In this document: piece after piece, positions 18,770 through 26,660 of the stretch
Layout of the letters: each line of letters begins with the position of its first letter
How positions within the stretch are numbered: the first letter of the stretch is position 1
From: Comamonadaceae bacterium
GTDB lineage: Bacteria; Pseudomonadota; Gammaproteobacteria; Burkholderiales; Burkholderiaceae_C
Assembly (NCBI GenBank): GCA_014190675.1
Contig: BJGT01000028.1
Coordinates: 1-32,162 of the forward strand
Direction: 5' to 3'
Length of the DNA stretch: 32,162 bases
Translations under genes and position numbers: made by a program
The notes under the pieces: generated by a model
What the model saw: the letters and a program-made list of their open reading frames with translations, nothing else
The model's database searches: none
What the model was told of the DNA's origin: nothing

Positions 18770-19843
18770 ATGATCGCCATGACCGATCGCCTCGATTTTG
18801 CGCCGCCAGCCCAGCCCGGCAGGTTTCGTTCACTGGGCTTGGCACTGCTGGCCCATGCTGCGCTACTAGCGGCATTGAGCCTGGGCGTGCAGTGGAAACG
18901 ACAGAGCCAAGACTTCAGCGTGGAGGCCGAACTTTGGGCGGCAGTACCGCGTGAAGCAGCGCCCAAGCCGCCTGAGGCGCCGCCACCCCAGCCGGCACCA
19001 CCCGCCGCTGAACCTGCACCTCTACCGCCACCTGTGCCTGTAGCCCCACCTGCACCTTCACCGGCACCTGTACCTTTACCCGTACCGGCCAAACCCGCGC
19101 CAGCGCCGCCAGAACCAGCCGCGCGCTCCAAAGTAGACATTGCCCTGGCCCAAGAAAAACAACGCAAGGAAAAGGAGCGCCTCAAGCAGGCGCAAATTGA
19201 AGAAGAACGTAATCGCCAAGAAAAGCTGCATCAGGAGTTGTTGGCAAAAGAAGCCCAACGCCTGCAAGAGCTGCGTGAGCAAGAGCGCCGGGAGGCACAA
19301 AACGCCAAGCAAATCGAGGCACTGCGCCTGGAGCAGACCAAGCGCATGGCCAAACTGGCAACGCCGGCACCGGTGCCAAGCGTGCCAGCATCGAGCCCCA
19401 AACCGACACCTACCCCTACCCCTGCGCCGACGCCGCCAAGGCCACCGCCACCTAGCCCTGCACCCACCCCGCCCTCGGTGACGCCGTCCCTGGCGCCCCC
19501 TGTGCAGCCTGCCATCACCAGCCCAAGCGGCGGCAGCGGCAACACCCAGCAAGCCGCCGGACCATCGGCCAGCTATGCCGGGCGGGTTCGCGCCAAGCTC
19601 AAACCGAATATTGTTTTGCTAGAAGAAACCCGGGCCCAAATCAGCGGTAACCCAGTTGCAGAGGTGGAAGTCAAAGCCAGCGCTGACGGCAGCATCACAG
19701 AGCGCAAACTGATCAAACCCAGTGGCGTGAAAGCCTGGGATGATGCGGTGCTCAGGGCCATCGACAAAATGGAGGCCCTACCACGCGACACCGACGGGCG
19801 GGTACCCCCCCTACTGGTGATCGTCTCTAGCATGCGCGACTGA
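18770..19843 (+). CDS. tolA: Cell envelope protein TolA
   Basis: The 357-residue protein has one N-terminal membrane segment (about 20-38, LGLALLAHAALLAALSLGV), a Pro/Ala-rich stretch (about 63-118), a charged Lys/Glu/Gln/Arg-rich helical region (about 122-200), a second Pro/Thr/Ala-rich stretch (about 200-260) and a C-terminal TonB/TolA-like domain (about 268-357, with VEVKASADGSITERKLIKPSGVKAWDDAVLRAID). This architecture spans the periplasm and transmits energy from TolQR to the outer membrane. ATG 18779 is an alternative start. The proline tracts are built from short degenerate repeats at DNA level. tolB and pal do not follow: dnaE converges 44 bases downstream. Confidence 0.92.
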   Translation: MIAMTDRLDFAPPAQPGRFRSLGLALLAHAALLAALSLGVQWKRQSQDFSVEAELWAAVPREAAPKPPEAPPPQPAPPAAEPAPLPPPVPVAPPAPSPAPVPLPVPAKPAPAPPEPAARSKVDIALAQEKQRKEKERLKQAQIEEERNRQEKLHQELLAKEAQRLQELREQERREAQNAKQIEALRLEQTKRMAKLATPAPVPSVPASSPKPTPTPTPAPTPPRPPPPSPAPTPPSVTPSLAPPVQPAITSPSGGSGNTQQAAGPSASYAGRVRAKLKPNIVLLEETRAQISGNPVAEVEVKASADGSITERKLIKPSGVKAWDDAVLRAIDKMEALPRDTDGRVPPLLVIVSSMRD

Positions 19844-19887
19844 GCCAGCGCCAGAACCGGCCACGCGCAGGGACACCACTTGCAGAC

Positions 19888-22800
19888 TCACTCATAAACC
19901 ACCACCGCCCGGCCGGCGTCAGCCTGGGCGCGCCAGCTCGCCAAGGCGGCCTCACTGGGGTAGAAGCGGGCTTGGTCGCCGAGCTGCAAATCAAAACTGA
20001 TCGGGCCTGCAAGGCCCGGGCGCAGCACCGACAGGCGCAGCCCCAGGCCACGCAGCAACTCGCCCTGCTCGGTGATCTCGCGCTGCGGCGGATGGGCCGC
20101 CAACAGCCGCGCCACATCGGGCAAGCAGCCGTTGACCGTCACGCCCAGGTATTTGCCAAACCGGCAGCGCGCCTGCTCCAGGCTCCACATCTGCGTGACA
20201 GTCAGTTGCACGCCACCGGCAAAGCGGTCGGGCTGCAACTTGCCCATGACGATCACCAATTCATCATCTTTGAGCAGTTGGCGGTGCGCAGCCATCAGCG
20301 CCTCGTCGGCGCGGGCGTCTACCGTGCCTGATTTGTCGTCGAGTTTGAACAGGGCCAGTTTGCCGCGCTGGCCGTTGATCACCCGGTAGTCGGTGATGAT
20401 GCCCGCCAGCAACTGCGGCTCGCGGGTATCGATCAGGTCGCTGATCTGGCGCTTGGCAAAGCGGCGTACTTCGGCCACCGACTCGTCAAACAAATGGCCC
20501 GACAGGTAGAAGCCGATGGCCGCTTTTTCCATGGTCAGCTGGGCGCGCACGCCCCAGGGGAGGGCGTGCACAAGGTCGGGCTCTTGCTTGCTCGCACCAT
20601 GGTCGTCAGCGCCACCCAAATCAAACAGGCTGCCCTGGTTGGCATTGGCCAGCATGGCCGAGCCAAAGTCAAAAGCCAAGTCCACCGAGGCCAGCAGGCT
20701 TGCTCGGTTGCGCTGCAAGGTGTCAAAAGCCCCGGCCTTGATCAAGGCCTCTACCGTGCGTTTGTTGAGCCGGCTGCGGTCGACCCGTGCACAAAAGTCA
20801 AACAGGCTGCTAAAGGGCCGGTTTTCCCCTGCCAGCGGCCCCGCGCCCCGGCCTTCACGGGCGGCCACAATGGCCTCGATGGCCTGTTGACCAGTGCCTT
20901 TGATGGCACTCAGCCCGTAGCGAATCTGGCGGTCAGAAACAGGCTCGAAGCGGTGTGTTCCGCGGTTGACATTGGGTGGCTCAAAGCTCAGGCCCATGCG
21001 CAGCGCGTCTTCAAACAACACCTTGAGCTTGTCGGTGTCGTCCATCTCTATGGTCATGTTGGCGCAAAAGAACTCGGCCGTGTAATGGACCTTGAGCCAG
21101 GCCGTGTGGTAGGCCAGCAGCGAATAGGCAGCAGCATGCGACTTGTTAAAACCGTAGCCGGCAAACCTCTCCATCAGGTCAAAGATGTCGTCGGCCTTGG
21201 CCGGATCGATGCTGTTTTTGGCCGCGCCGTCACGGAAGATCTGCCGGTGCCGGGCCATCTCGGCGGCGTCTTTTTTACCCATGGCACGGCGCAACATGTC
21301 GGCGCCGCCAAGCGAGTAACCGCCCAGGATTTGTGCCGTTTGCATCACCTGCTCTTGGTAGACCATGATGCCGTAGGTCTCTGACAACATGTCTGCCACC
21401 AGCGGGTGTGGGTAGACCACTTCTTCGCGGCCGTTTTTGCGCGCCACGAAGCTGGGGATCAGGTCCATCGGGCCGGGCCGGTACAGGGCGTTGAGCGCAA
21501 TCAGGTCTTCCAGCCGGGTGGGCTTGGCGTCCTTGAGCATGCCCTGCATACCGCGGCTTTCAAACTGGAACACGGCCTCGGTCCTGCCCTCGGCAAACAG
21601 CTGGTAAACCCGCTCGTCGCCCAGCGAAAGTTCTTCAAAAGCAAAATTCGCCTGGCCCGGATGGCGGCTGCGTATGAGATCGCGCGCCATCTCCAAAATA
21701 GTGAGCGTGGCGAGGCCCAGGAAGTCAAACTTGACCAGGCCAATCGACTCGACATCGTCTTTGTCGAACTGGCTGACCGCCGAATCGCTGCCAGGCTGCT
21801 GGTAGAGGGGGCAAAAATCAGTCAGCCGGCCCGGCGCAATCAGCACACCACCGGCATGCATGCCCACATTGCGGGTCAAGCCCTCGAGTTTGCGCGCGAG
21901 CTCGAGCAGGGTGCGCACATCCTCCTCCCGGCTCTCGCGCTCGGCCAGCAGCGGCTCGTCGGTGGCGTACACAGTCTTGTCGTCTTTTTTGCGCTCGGGC
22001 GGCGGCAACTGCAGACTCACGCTGACGCCGGGCTTGTTCGGGATCAGCTTGCTGATGCCGTCGCAAAAGTTGTAACTCATGTCCAGCACCCGGCCTACGT
22101 CGCGCACGGCTGCACGCGCAGCCAGGGTGCCAAAAGTGACGATCTGGCTGACCGCGTCGCGGCCATACTTGAGCTTGACATAGTCGATCACCCGGTCCCG
22201 GTTGCCCTGGCAGAAGTCGATATCGAAATCTGGCATGGAGACCCGCTCGGGATTCAAAAAACGCTCAAACAGCAGCTTGTATTGCAGCGGGTCGAGGTCG
22301 GTTATTTTGAGCGCATAGGCCACCAGCGAGCCAGCACCCGAGCCACGCCCCGGCCCGACCGGGCAGCCATGGGTCTTGGCCCAGTTGATGAAATCCCCCA
22401 CAATCAAAAAGTAGCCAGGAAAACCCATCTTCAAGATGGTGTTGATCTCGAACTCAAGCCGCTCCACATACTCGGGCCGTCGCAGTTCGCGTTGCCCGGC
22501 GTCTCGGTAGAGATGCTGCAAGCGCTCCTCAAGACCCGCATAAGCCGCCTGGCGGAAATAGGCTTCGGTCGAGAGCCGCTGACCATTGACCTCGGGCGTC
22601 GGGAACTCGGGCAGTTGCGGCTGGCCCAACTGCAGCACCACATTGCAACGCCGCGCAATTTCCAGCGTGTTGGCCAGCGCCGATGGCACATCGGCAAACA
22701 GTGCCTGCATTTGCGCCGAAGATTTGAAATACTGCTCCCGCGTGAAGCGGCGTGTGCGCCTTGGATTGGCGAGTATTTCGCCCTCAGCAATACAGACTCG

Positions 22801-23436
22801 GGCCTCATGGGCCTCAAAATCCTCTGGCTCACCGAACTGCACCGGATGGGTGGCCACCACCGGCAACGCCATGTGCGCAGCCAGTTTGACGCTGGCCGCC
22901 ACATGGGCCTCATCATCAGGGCGCCCGGCGCGCTGCAGTTCCAGATAAAAACGGTGGGGAAACAGCTGCGCGAATTGCAAGGCCAATTCACTGGCCCGGG
23001 CTTCGTCGCCTTGCAGCAGGGCCTGTCCGACCGGCCCGGCCTGGGCACCGGACAACACAATCAAGCCTTCCTGGCATTCGCGCAGCCAGGCCAGCCGCAC
23101 CACAGCCGGTCCCGCGCCTGCGTGCTGGGTCCAGGCTCGGGCCAGCAACTCACACACATTCAAGTAGCCCTGCTGGTTTTGCACCAGCAAGACCATGCGG
23201 GTTGGTGCGGCTGTGTCTTTGCCCAAACTCTCCAGCCAGACCTCCGTACCCAGCAGCGGTTTGACGCCACGCTTGCGCGCCTCTTTGTAGAACTTGACCG
23301 CACCAAACAGATTGCCCAAATCGGTGATGGCCAAGGCCGCCTGCTGCTGCTCGCTGGCAACGCGCAGCACATCTTCAATCCGGCAGGTGCCGTCAACCAC
23401 GGAAAATTCAGTATGCAGACGAAGGTGAACAAACAT
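19888..23436 (-). CDS. dnaE: DNA polymerase III alpha subunit
   Basis: The 1182-residue protein is the replicative C-family polymerase. In order: PHP domain from residue 1 (FVHLRLHTEFSVVDG, LAITDLGNLFGAVKFY), the palm with GPGRGSGAGSLVAYAL and catalytic PDFDIDF (402-408), finger motifs MLRRAMGKKD and FAGYGFNKSHAAAYSLLAY, helix-hairpin-helix region, and a C-terminal OB fold (about 1000-1085, LLAGIITDYRVINGQRGKLALFKLDD). Length matches DnaE1 of related bacteria. Its ATG is followed on the other strand by trhO only 48 bases away. CACAAT about 7 bases upstream of the ATG could be its -10 element, giving a very short leader. Confidence 0.98.
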   Translation of the reverse strand: MFVHLRLHTEFSVVDGTCRIEDVLRVASEQQQAALAITDLGNLFGAVKFYKEARKRGVKPLLGTEVWLESLGKDTAAPTRMVLLVQNQQGYLNVCELLARAWTQHAGAGPAVVRLAWLRECQEGLIVLSGAQAGPVGQALLQGDEARASELALQFAQLFPHRFYLELQRAGRPDDEAHVAASVKLAAHMALPVVATHPVQFGEPEDFEAHEARVCIAEGEILANPRRTRRFTREQYFKSSAQMQALFADVPSALANTLEIARRCNVVLQLGQPQLPEFPTPEVNGQRLSTEAYFRQAAYAGLEERLQHLYRDAGQRELRRPEYVERLEFEINTILKMGFPGYFLIVGDFINWAKTHGCPVGPGRGSGAGSLVAYALKITDLDPLQYKLLFERFLNPERVSMPDFDIDFCQGNRDRVIDYVKLKYGRDAVSQIVTFGTLAARAAVRDVGRVLDMSYNFCDGISKLIPNKPGVSVSLQLPPPERKKDDKTVYATDEPLLAERESREEDVRTLLELARKLEGLTRNVGMHAGGVLIAPGRLTDFCPLYQQPGSDSAVSQFDKDDVESIGLVKFDFLGLATLTILEMARDLIRSRHPGQANFAFEELSLGDERVYQLFAEGRTEAVFQFESRGMQGMLKDAKPTRLEDLIALNALYRPGPMDLIPSFVARKNGREEVVYPHPLVADMLSETYGIMVYQEQVMQTAQILGGYSLGGADMLRRAMGKKDAAEMARHRQIFRDGAAKNSIDPAKADDIFDLMERFAGYGFNKSHAAAYSLLAYHTAWLKVHYTAEFFCANMTIEMDDTDKLKVLFEDALRMGLSFEPPNVNRGTHRFEPVSDRQIRYGLSAIKGTGQQAIEAIVAAREGRGAGPLAGENRPFSSLFDFCARVDRSRLNKRTVEALIKAGAFDTLQRNRASLLASVDLAFDFGSAMLANANQGSLFDLGGADDHGASKQEPDLVHALPWGVRAQLTMEKAAIGFYLSGHLFDESVAEVRRFAKRQISDLIDTREPQLLAGIITDYRVINGQRGKLALFKLDDKSGTVDARADEALMAAHRQLLKDDELVIVMGKLQPDRFAGGVQLTVTQMWSLEQARCRFGKYLGVTVNGCLPDVARLLAAHPPQREITEQGELLRGLGLRLSVLRPGLAGPISFDLQLGDQARFYPSEAALASWRAQADAGRAVVVYE

Positions 23437-23484
23437 GGACGCTATTGTGCCGCGCGCCCAGTGCCCTCTTAAAATGGCTAAGCC
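23437..23484. promoter_or_regulatory. Compact divergent dnaE/trhO promoter region with 13-bp palindrome
   Basis: Only 48 bases separate the two start codons. Rightward, TAAAAT at 23470-23475 is a good -10 placed 9 bases before the trhO ATG, with TTGTGC at 23445-23450 as a -35 at a long 19-base spacing. Leftward, CACAAT (complement of 23444-23449) and TTAAGA are spaced 17 bases apart. The elements of the two promoters overlap. A perfect odd palindrome, ATGGCT-A-AGCCAT, covers 23474-23486, across the trhO start. Confidence 0.4.
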
Positions 23485-24228
23485 ATGTCTGTTCTCAATA
23501 TTTCAGCCTATAAATTTGTTGCCCTACACGATATCCAGGCCCTGCGAGAAGGTCTGCTGGCGCAGGCCCTGGGCCTGCAACTCAAGGGCACTGTGCTGCT
23601 GGCGCAAGAGGGCATCAACCTGTTTTTGGCGGGGCCGGCCCCGGCAGTGCGGGACTTTGTGGCGCAACTGCAGCAGGAGCCCCGCTTTGCCGACCTGGCA
23701 ACCAAGGAAAGCTGGTCGGCCACGCAGCCCTTCAAGAAGCTGCTGGTCAAGGTCAAGCGCGAGATCATCCGCATGGACCATCCGGCCATCCGGCCCGCAC
23801 AAGGCCGGGCGCCGGCTGTCTCACCCGACACGCTCAAGCGCTGGCTGGACGCCGGGGTGGACGATGCCGGGCGGCCGGTGGTGCTGCTCGACACCCGCAA
23901 CGGCTTCGAGGTGGACGAGGGCACGTTTGAAGGCGCCATCGACTGGCGGCTGAGCAAGTTCAGCGATTTTCCGCAGGCCCTGCTGGCGCACCAAGACCAA
24001 CTACAGGGCAAGACCGTGGTGAGCTTTTGCACCGGCGGTATCCGCTGCGAAAAGGCTGCCCTCTTCATGCGCGAACACGCGCTGCCCCACAGCTACCAGC
24101 TCGACGGCGGCATCCTCAGGTACTTTGAGGAGACCGGCGGCGCGCACTACCGCGGCAACTGCTTTGTGTTTGATGAACGCCGCACGGTCGATGCCCAACT
24201 CGACCCCCAGCCGTCATCGCCAGCCTGA
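23485..24228 (+). CDS. trhO: tRNA uridine(34) hydroxylase, rhodanese family (YceA)
   Basis: The 247-residue protein has an N-terminal acylphosphatase-like domain (about 1-95, GTVLLAQEGINLFLAGP) and a rhodanese domain (about 115-225) with VVLLDTRNGFEVDEGTFEGAIDW and the active loop CTGGIRCEKAALFM, C182 first. TrhO proteins carry out oxygen-dependent hydroxylation of U34 in some tRNAs, the first step toward 5-methoxyuridine-type modifications. The C-terminus has the family segment HYRGNCFVFDERRTVD. Length is usual for the shorter form of the family. It is divergent from dnaE and convergent with the WrbA-like gene. Confidence 0.93.
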   Translation: MSVLNISAYKFVALHDIQALREGLLAQALGLQLKGTVLLAQEGINLFLAGPAPAVRDFVAQLQQEPRFADLATKESWSATQPFKKLLVKVKREIIRMDHPAIRPAQGRAPAVSPDTLKRWLDAGVDDAGRPVVLLDTRNGFEVDEGTFEGAIDWRLSKFSDFPQALLAHQDQLQGKTVVSFCTGGIRCEKAALFMREHALPHSYQLDGGILRYFEETGGAHYRGNCFVFDERRTVDAQLDPQPSSPA

Positions 24229-24246
24229 CAGGGCATCTCTGCTGGC
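24219..24246. terminator. Weak inverted repeat between trhO and the WrbA-like gene
   Basis: GCCAGC (24219-24224) and GCTGGC (24241-24246) form a perfect 6-bp stem around a 16-base loop across the 18-base convergent spacer. There is no T-run on either side, so it is at best a weak bidirectional terminator. Confidence 0.25.
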
Positions 24247-24801
24247 TCAGCGCTTGAACTTTTCTGCCAACTCGGCGATGCGCTGGCCGAACAGGCGGCC
24301 GGTTTCCAGGTCGCCGGCATTCATTTCGGCGGCACCGGCATCGCCGGGCGTTTGGGCCATGGGGCCAGCGGAAGAGGACAGGTAATTAACGTCACTGCGC
24401 TGTGCGGACTTGCTGTTGTTGGCGTTGGTGCCAGTGCCAGCCCAGACGCCGCCATGCTGCATGGCCAGGGTCATGAAGTAATGCAGTGTGGAATGTTTGT
24501 CCCCATTGATGCCGGCGCTGTTGGTGAAGCCGCCAAAAATCTTGTCTTTCCAGGCCAGGGTGTACCAGGGCTTGGAGGTGGCGTCAGCAAATTTTTTGAA
24601 CTGCCAGCTGACCATACCCATGTAGGTGGGCGAGCCAAAAATAATGGCATCCGCGGCGGCCAGCGTGTCCCAGGCGGCGTCGGGCAGGTTGCCGTCGGCG
24701 TCGATGCTGAGCAGCTCAGCGCCGGCGCCCAGGGCCACCGATTGCGCCAGGCGCTGGGTGTGTCCGTAACCTGAATGAAAAACAACTGCGACTTTTGCCA
24801 T
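24247..24801 (-). CDS. WrbA-like flavodoxin family NAD(P)H:quinone oxidoreductase
   Basis: From ATG 24801 the protein is 184 residues; AAGGAG 8 bases upstream supports this start over the longer open frame. The N-terminal VAVVFHSGYGHTQRLAQSV is the FMN phosphate-binding loop, and IFGSPTYMGMVSWQFKKFAD with FGGFTNSAGINGDKHSTLHYF are characteristic of WrbA-like flavodoxin-fold reductases. Such enzymes reduce quinones by two electrons with NAD(P)H, which limits redox cycling. It follows the pirin gene at 76 bases on the same strand, and a quercetinase-like pirin with a quinone reductase suggests handling of phenolic or quinone compounds (inference). Confidence 0.9.
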   Translation of the reverse strand: MAKVAVVFHSGYGHTQRLAQSVALGAGAELLSIDADGNLPDAAWDTLAAADAIIFGSPTYMGMVSWQFKKFADATSKPWYTLAWKDKIFGGFTNSAGINGDKHSTLHYFMTLAMQHGGVWAGTGTNANNSKSAQRSDVNYLSSSAGPMAQTPGDAGAAEMNAGDLETGRLFGQRIAELAEKFKR

Positions 24802-24820
24802 CTGTGTACTCCTTGATGTG

Positions 24821-24849
24821 GCGGGAAAAAGGAACCCGCATGCTGCGGG
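24821..24849 (-). terminator. Terminator-like hairpin after pirin, with alternative pairing
   Basis: Read leftward, CCCGCA (24849-24844), loop GCA and TGCGGG (24840-24835) form a 6-bp stem followed at once by TTCCTTTTT, a plausible intrinsic terminator behind pirin. The 3' half can instead pair with CCCGC at 24825-24821, just upstream of the Shine-Dalgarno sequence of the next gene. Confidence 0.5.
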
Positions 24850-24877
24850 CCCCGAAAAATTAAAAGCAGGCGGCCGC

Positions 24878-25579
24878 TCAGGCGCAGAGGTCAAACACCA
24901 GCACTTCGGCATCTTGGCCGTGGCTTAAACGCAAGTGGGACTCGTCGGCCAGCAGGGCTGCATCGCCCGTGTGCAGGGCAGTGCCGTTGACTTGTAGAGC
25001 GCCGCGCAGCACCTGCACATAGGCTTTGCGCGACGGATCCAGTGGCAAGTCGGCGGTCTGCTCGCCGTCCAACAAGCCGGCATAGAGCCTGGCATCGGCG
25101 TGCAGGGTGACCGAACCTTCGGCGCCACCGGGCGCGGCGACCAATCGCAGACGGCCCTGCTTGTCGCTGTTGGCAAAAGTTTTTTGCTCATAGCTGGGTT
25201 CGATGCCAGTCACATTGGGCTCGATCCAAATCTGAAAAAAATGCGTGATTTGCTCAGGCGCGTGGTTGAACTCGCTGTGCTGCACGCCGCGCCCGGCGCT
25301 CATGCGCTGCACATCGCCGGGCGGGATGCCCAGCACATTGCCCATGCTGTCCTTGTGCGCGAGTTCGCCAGACAGCACATAGCTGATGATTTCCATGTCG
25401 CGGTGGCCGTGCGTGCCAAAGCCGGTGCCGGGCGCAATGCGGTCTTCGTTGATGACACGCAGATTTCCCCAACCCATGTGCTGGGCGTCAAAGTAGCCGG
25501 CAAAAGAAAAACTGTGGAACGACTTGAGCCAGCCATGGTCGGCGTAGCCACGGTCGCCCGAAGCCCGGACTGTCAACAT
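24878..25579 (-). CDS. Pirin family protein (bicupin)
   Basis: From ATG 25579 the protein is 233 residues, the length of YhhW/pirin-type bicupins. The N-terminal cupin holds the likely metal ligands in GTHGHRDMEIISYVLSG and GVQHSEFNH (three His and a Glu), and LKSFHSFSFAGYFD is a family signature near residue 17. Bacterial pirins of this group can cleave quercetin-like flavonoids or act as redox-sensitive partners of other proteins; activity here is unproven. GGGAG about 7 bases before the ATG supports the start. It is divergent from a LysR regulator, and the WrbA-like gene lies downstream. Confidence 0.92.
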   Translation of the reverse strand: MLTVRASGDRGYADHGWLKSFHSFSFAGYFDAQHMGWGNLRVINEDRIAPGTGFGTHGHRDMEIISYVLSGELAHKDSMGNVLGIPPGDVQRMSAGRGVQHSEFNHAPEQITHFFQIWIEPNVTGIEPSYEQKTFANSDKQGRLRLVAAPGGAEGSVTLHADARLYAGLLDGEQTADLPLDPSRKAYVQVLRGALQVNGTALHTGDAALLADESHLRLSHGQDAEVLVFDLCA

Positions 25580-25639
25580 ACTGCATCTCCCAAAACAGCC
25601 GCAACTGTACGAGCGCCACTGTCCCCGGTGGTGCAGGGG

Positions 25640-25683
25640 ATTTGATGGCATCATGCAAATTATTCGAATCTATTTGAGTCAAA
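25640..25683. promoter_or_regulatory. Cluster of three dyads in the pirin/lysR spacer, candidate LysR operator
   Basis: ATTTG-N11-CAAAT (25640-25660) fits the T-N11-A form of LysR-type binding boxes. ATTCGAAT (25662-25669) and TTTGA-G-TCAAA (25673-25683) follow within 23 bases, the last ending 1 base before the lysR ATG. The position is right for autorepression and for divergent control of pirin. Confidence 0.45.
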
Positions 25684-25684
25684 G

Positions 25685-26623
25685 ATGCAAAACGCGCGCG
25701 ATGTGTTGACCCCTGATGCGCTGGGCATGCTGCAGACCATCGCCAGCGCCGGCAGCTTTGCCGCCGCAGCCCGAGAGCTGGGCATGGTGCCCAGCGCCCT
25801 GAGCTACCGGGTGCGGCAAATTGAGGTTGCACTCGATGTCCTGCTGTACGACCGCAGCGCGCGCCAGGCCCGTTTGACCGAGGCTGGTGCCGAACTGCTG
25901 CGCGAGGGCGCCCGGCTGCTGGCCGACCTGGAGGCGGTGGCCAACCGGGTCAAACGTGTGGCCACAGGGTGGGAGGCACAGCTCACGATTGCAGTGGACA
26001 GCATCATTGCCAAGCCCACTGTGATGGACTTGTGCGAGCGCTTTCTGGCGCTGCAACCACCCACCCGCATCAAGTTGCGCGATGAAACCCTGTCAGGCAC
26101 GCTGGAGGCGCTGACCTCCGGCCAGGCCGATCTGGCGCTTGGGGTGGCCGAGGTGCATCTACAAGACGGCCTGGAGGGCCAGTTGCTGGGCGAGGTCAGG
26201 TTTGTTTATGCGGTGGCACCGCACCACCCGCTAGCCGCCGTCGCCGAGCTGCTGACTGATGACGACGTGCGCCAGCATCGTGCGGTGGCGGTGGCCGACA
26301 CCATCACCCGCGGCGGTGGCCTGTCGATCGGCCTGCTGGGCGGCCAGGACGTGTTCACCGTGGCCACCATGCAGGCCAAGCTCGATGCCCAGTTGCGCGG
26401 CCTGGGCTGCGGCTTTGTGCCGGAATGCATGGCACGCCGTGATATCGAGGCCGGGCGGCTGGTGGTCAAGCCGATGGCGCGGCCACAGCGTGTGGCGCTG
26501 GTGCATTACGCCTGGCGCCGCACCGCCCGCGAGGCACAGAGTCGGGCCTTGCAGTGGTGGCTGAGCCAGCTGGCGCAACCGGCCACGCGCGCCGCTTTGC
26601 TAGAGCGCCACCAAGGCGTGTAA
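25685..26623 (+). CDS. LysR family transcriptional regulator
   Basis: The 312-residue protein has an N-terminal winged helix-turn-helix (about 10-68: MLQTIASAGSFAAAARELGMVPSALSYRVRQIE, ARQARLTEAGAELLREG) followed by a linker helix and a periplasmic-binding-protein-like effector domain (about 90-295). Inducer is unknown. It is divergent from pirin with 105 bases between the start codons, and that spacer holds a T-N11-A box, so it probably controls itself and the pirin/WrbA-like pair. LysR-pirin-quinone reductase divergons of this kind are familiar in Burkholderiales. Confidence 0.95.
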   Translation: MQNARDVLTPDALGMLQTIASAGSFAAAARELGMVPSALSYRVRQIEVALDVLLYDRSARQARLTEAGAELLREGARLLADLEAVANRVKRVATGWEAQLTIAVDSIIAKPTVMDLCERFLALQPPTRIKLRDETLSGTLEALTSGQADLALGVAEVHLQDGLEGQLLGEVRFVYAVAPHHPLAAVAELLTDDDVRQHRAVAVADTITRGGGLSIGLLGGQDVFTVATMQAKLDAQLRGLGCGFVPECMARRDIEAGRLVVKPMARPQRVALVHYAWRRTAREAQSRALQWWLSQLAQPATRAALLERHQGV

Positions 26624-26660
26624 AGTTCATCCAACAACATAACTCCCGGAGATACCCGCC

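Noticed and set aside
18960-19110. Proline-coding repeats in tolA as a minisatellite or CRISPR-like array
   Set aside because: The repeats are short, degenerate and in frame, and Pro/Ala-rich linkers are normal in TolA.
21406-23472. Long open frame opposite dnaE
   Set aside because: It lies wholly antisense to a complete, motif-bearing dnaE, its product is rich in His, Arg, Gln and Leu and matches no family, as expected for a shadow frame in GC-rich DNA.
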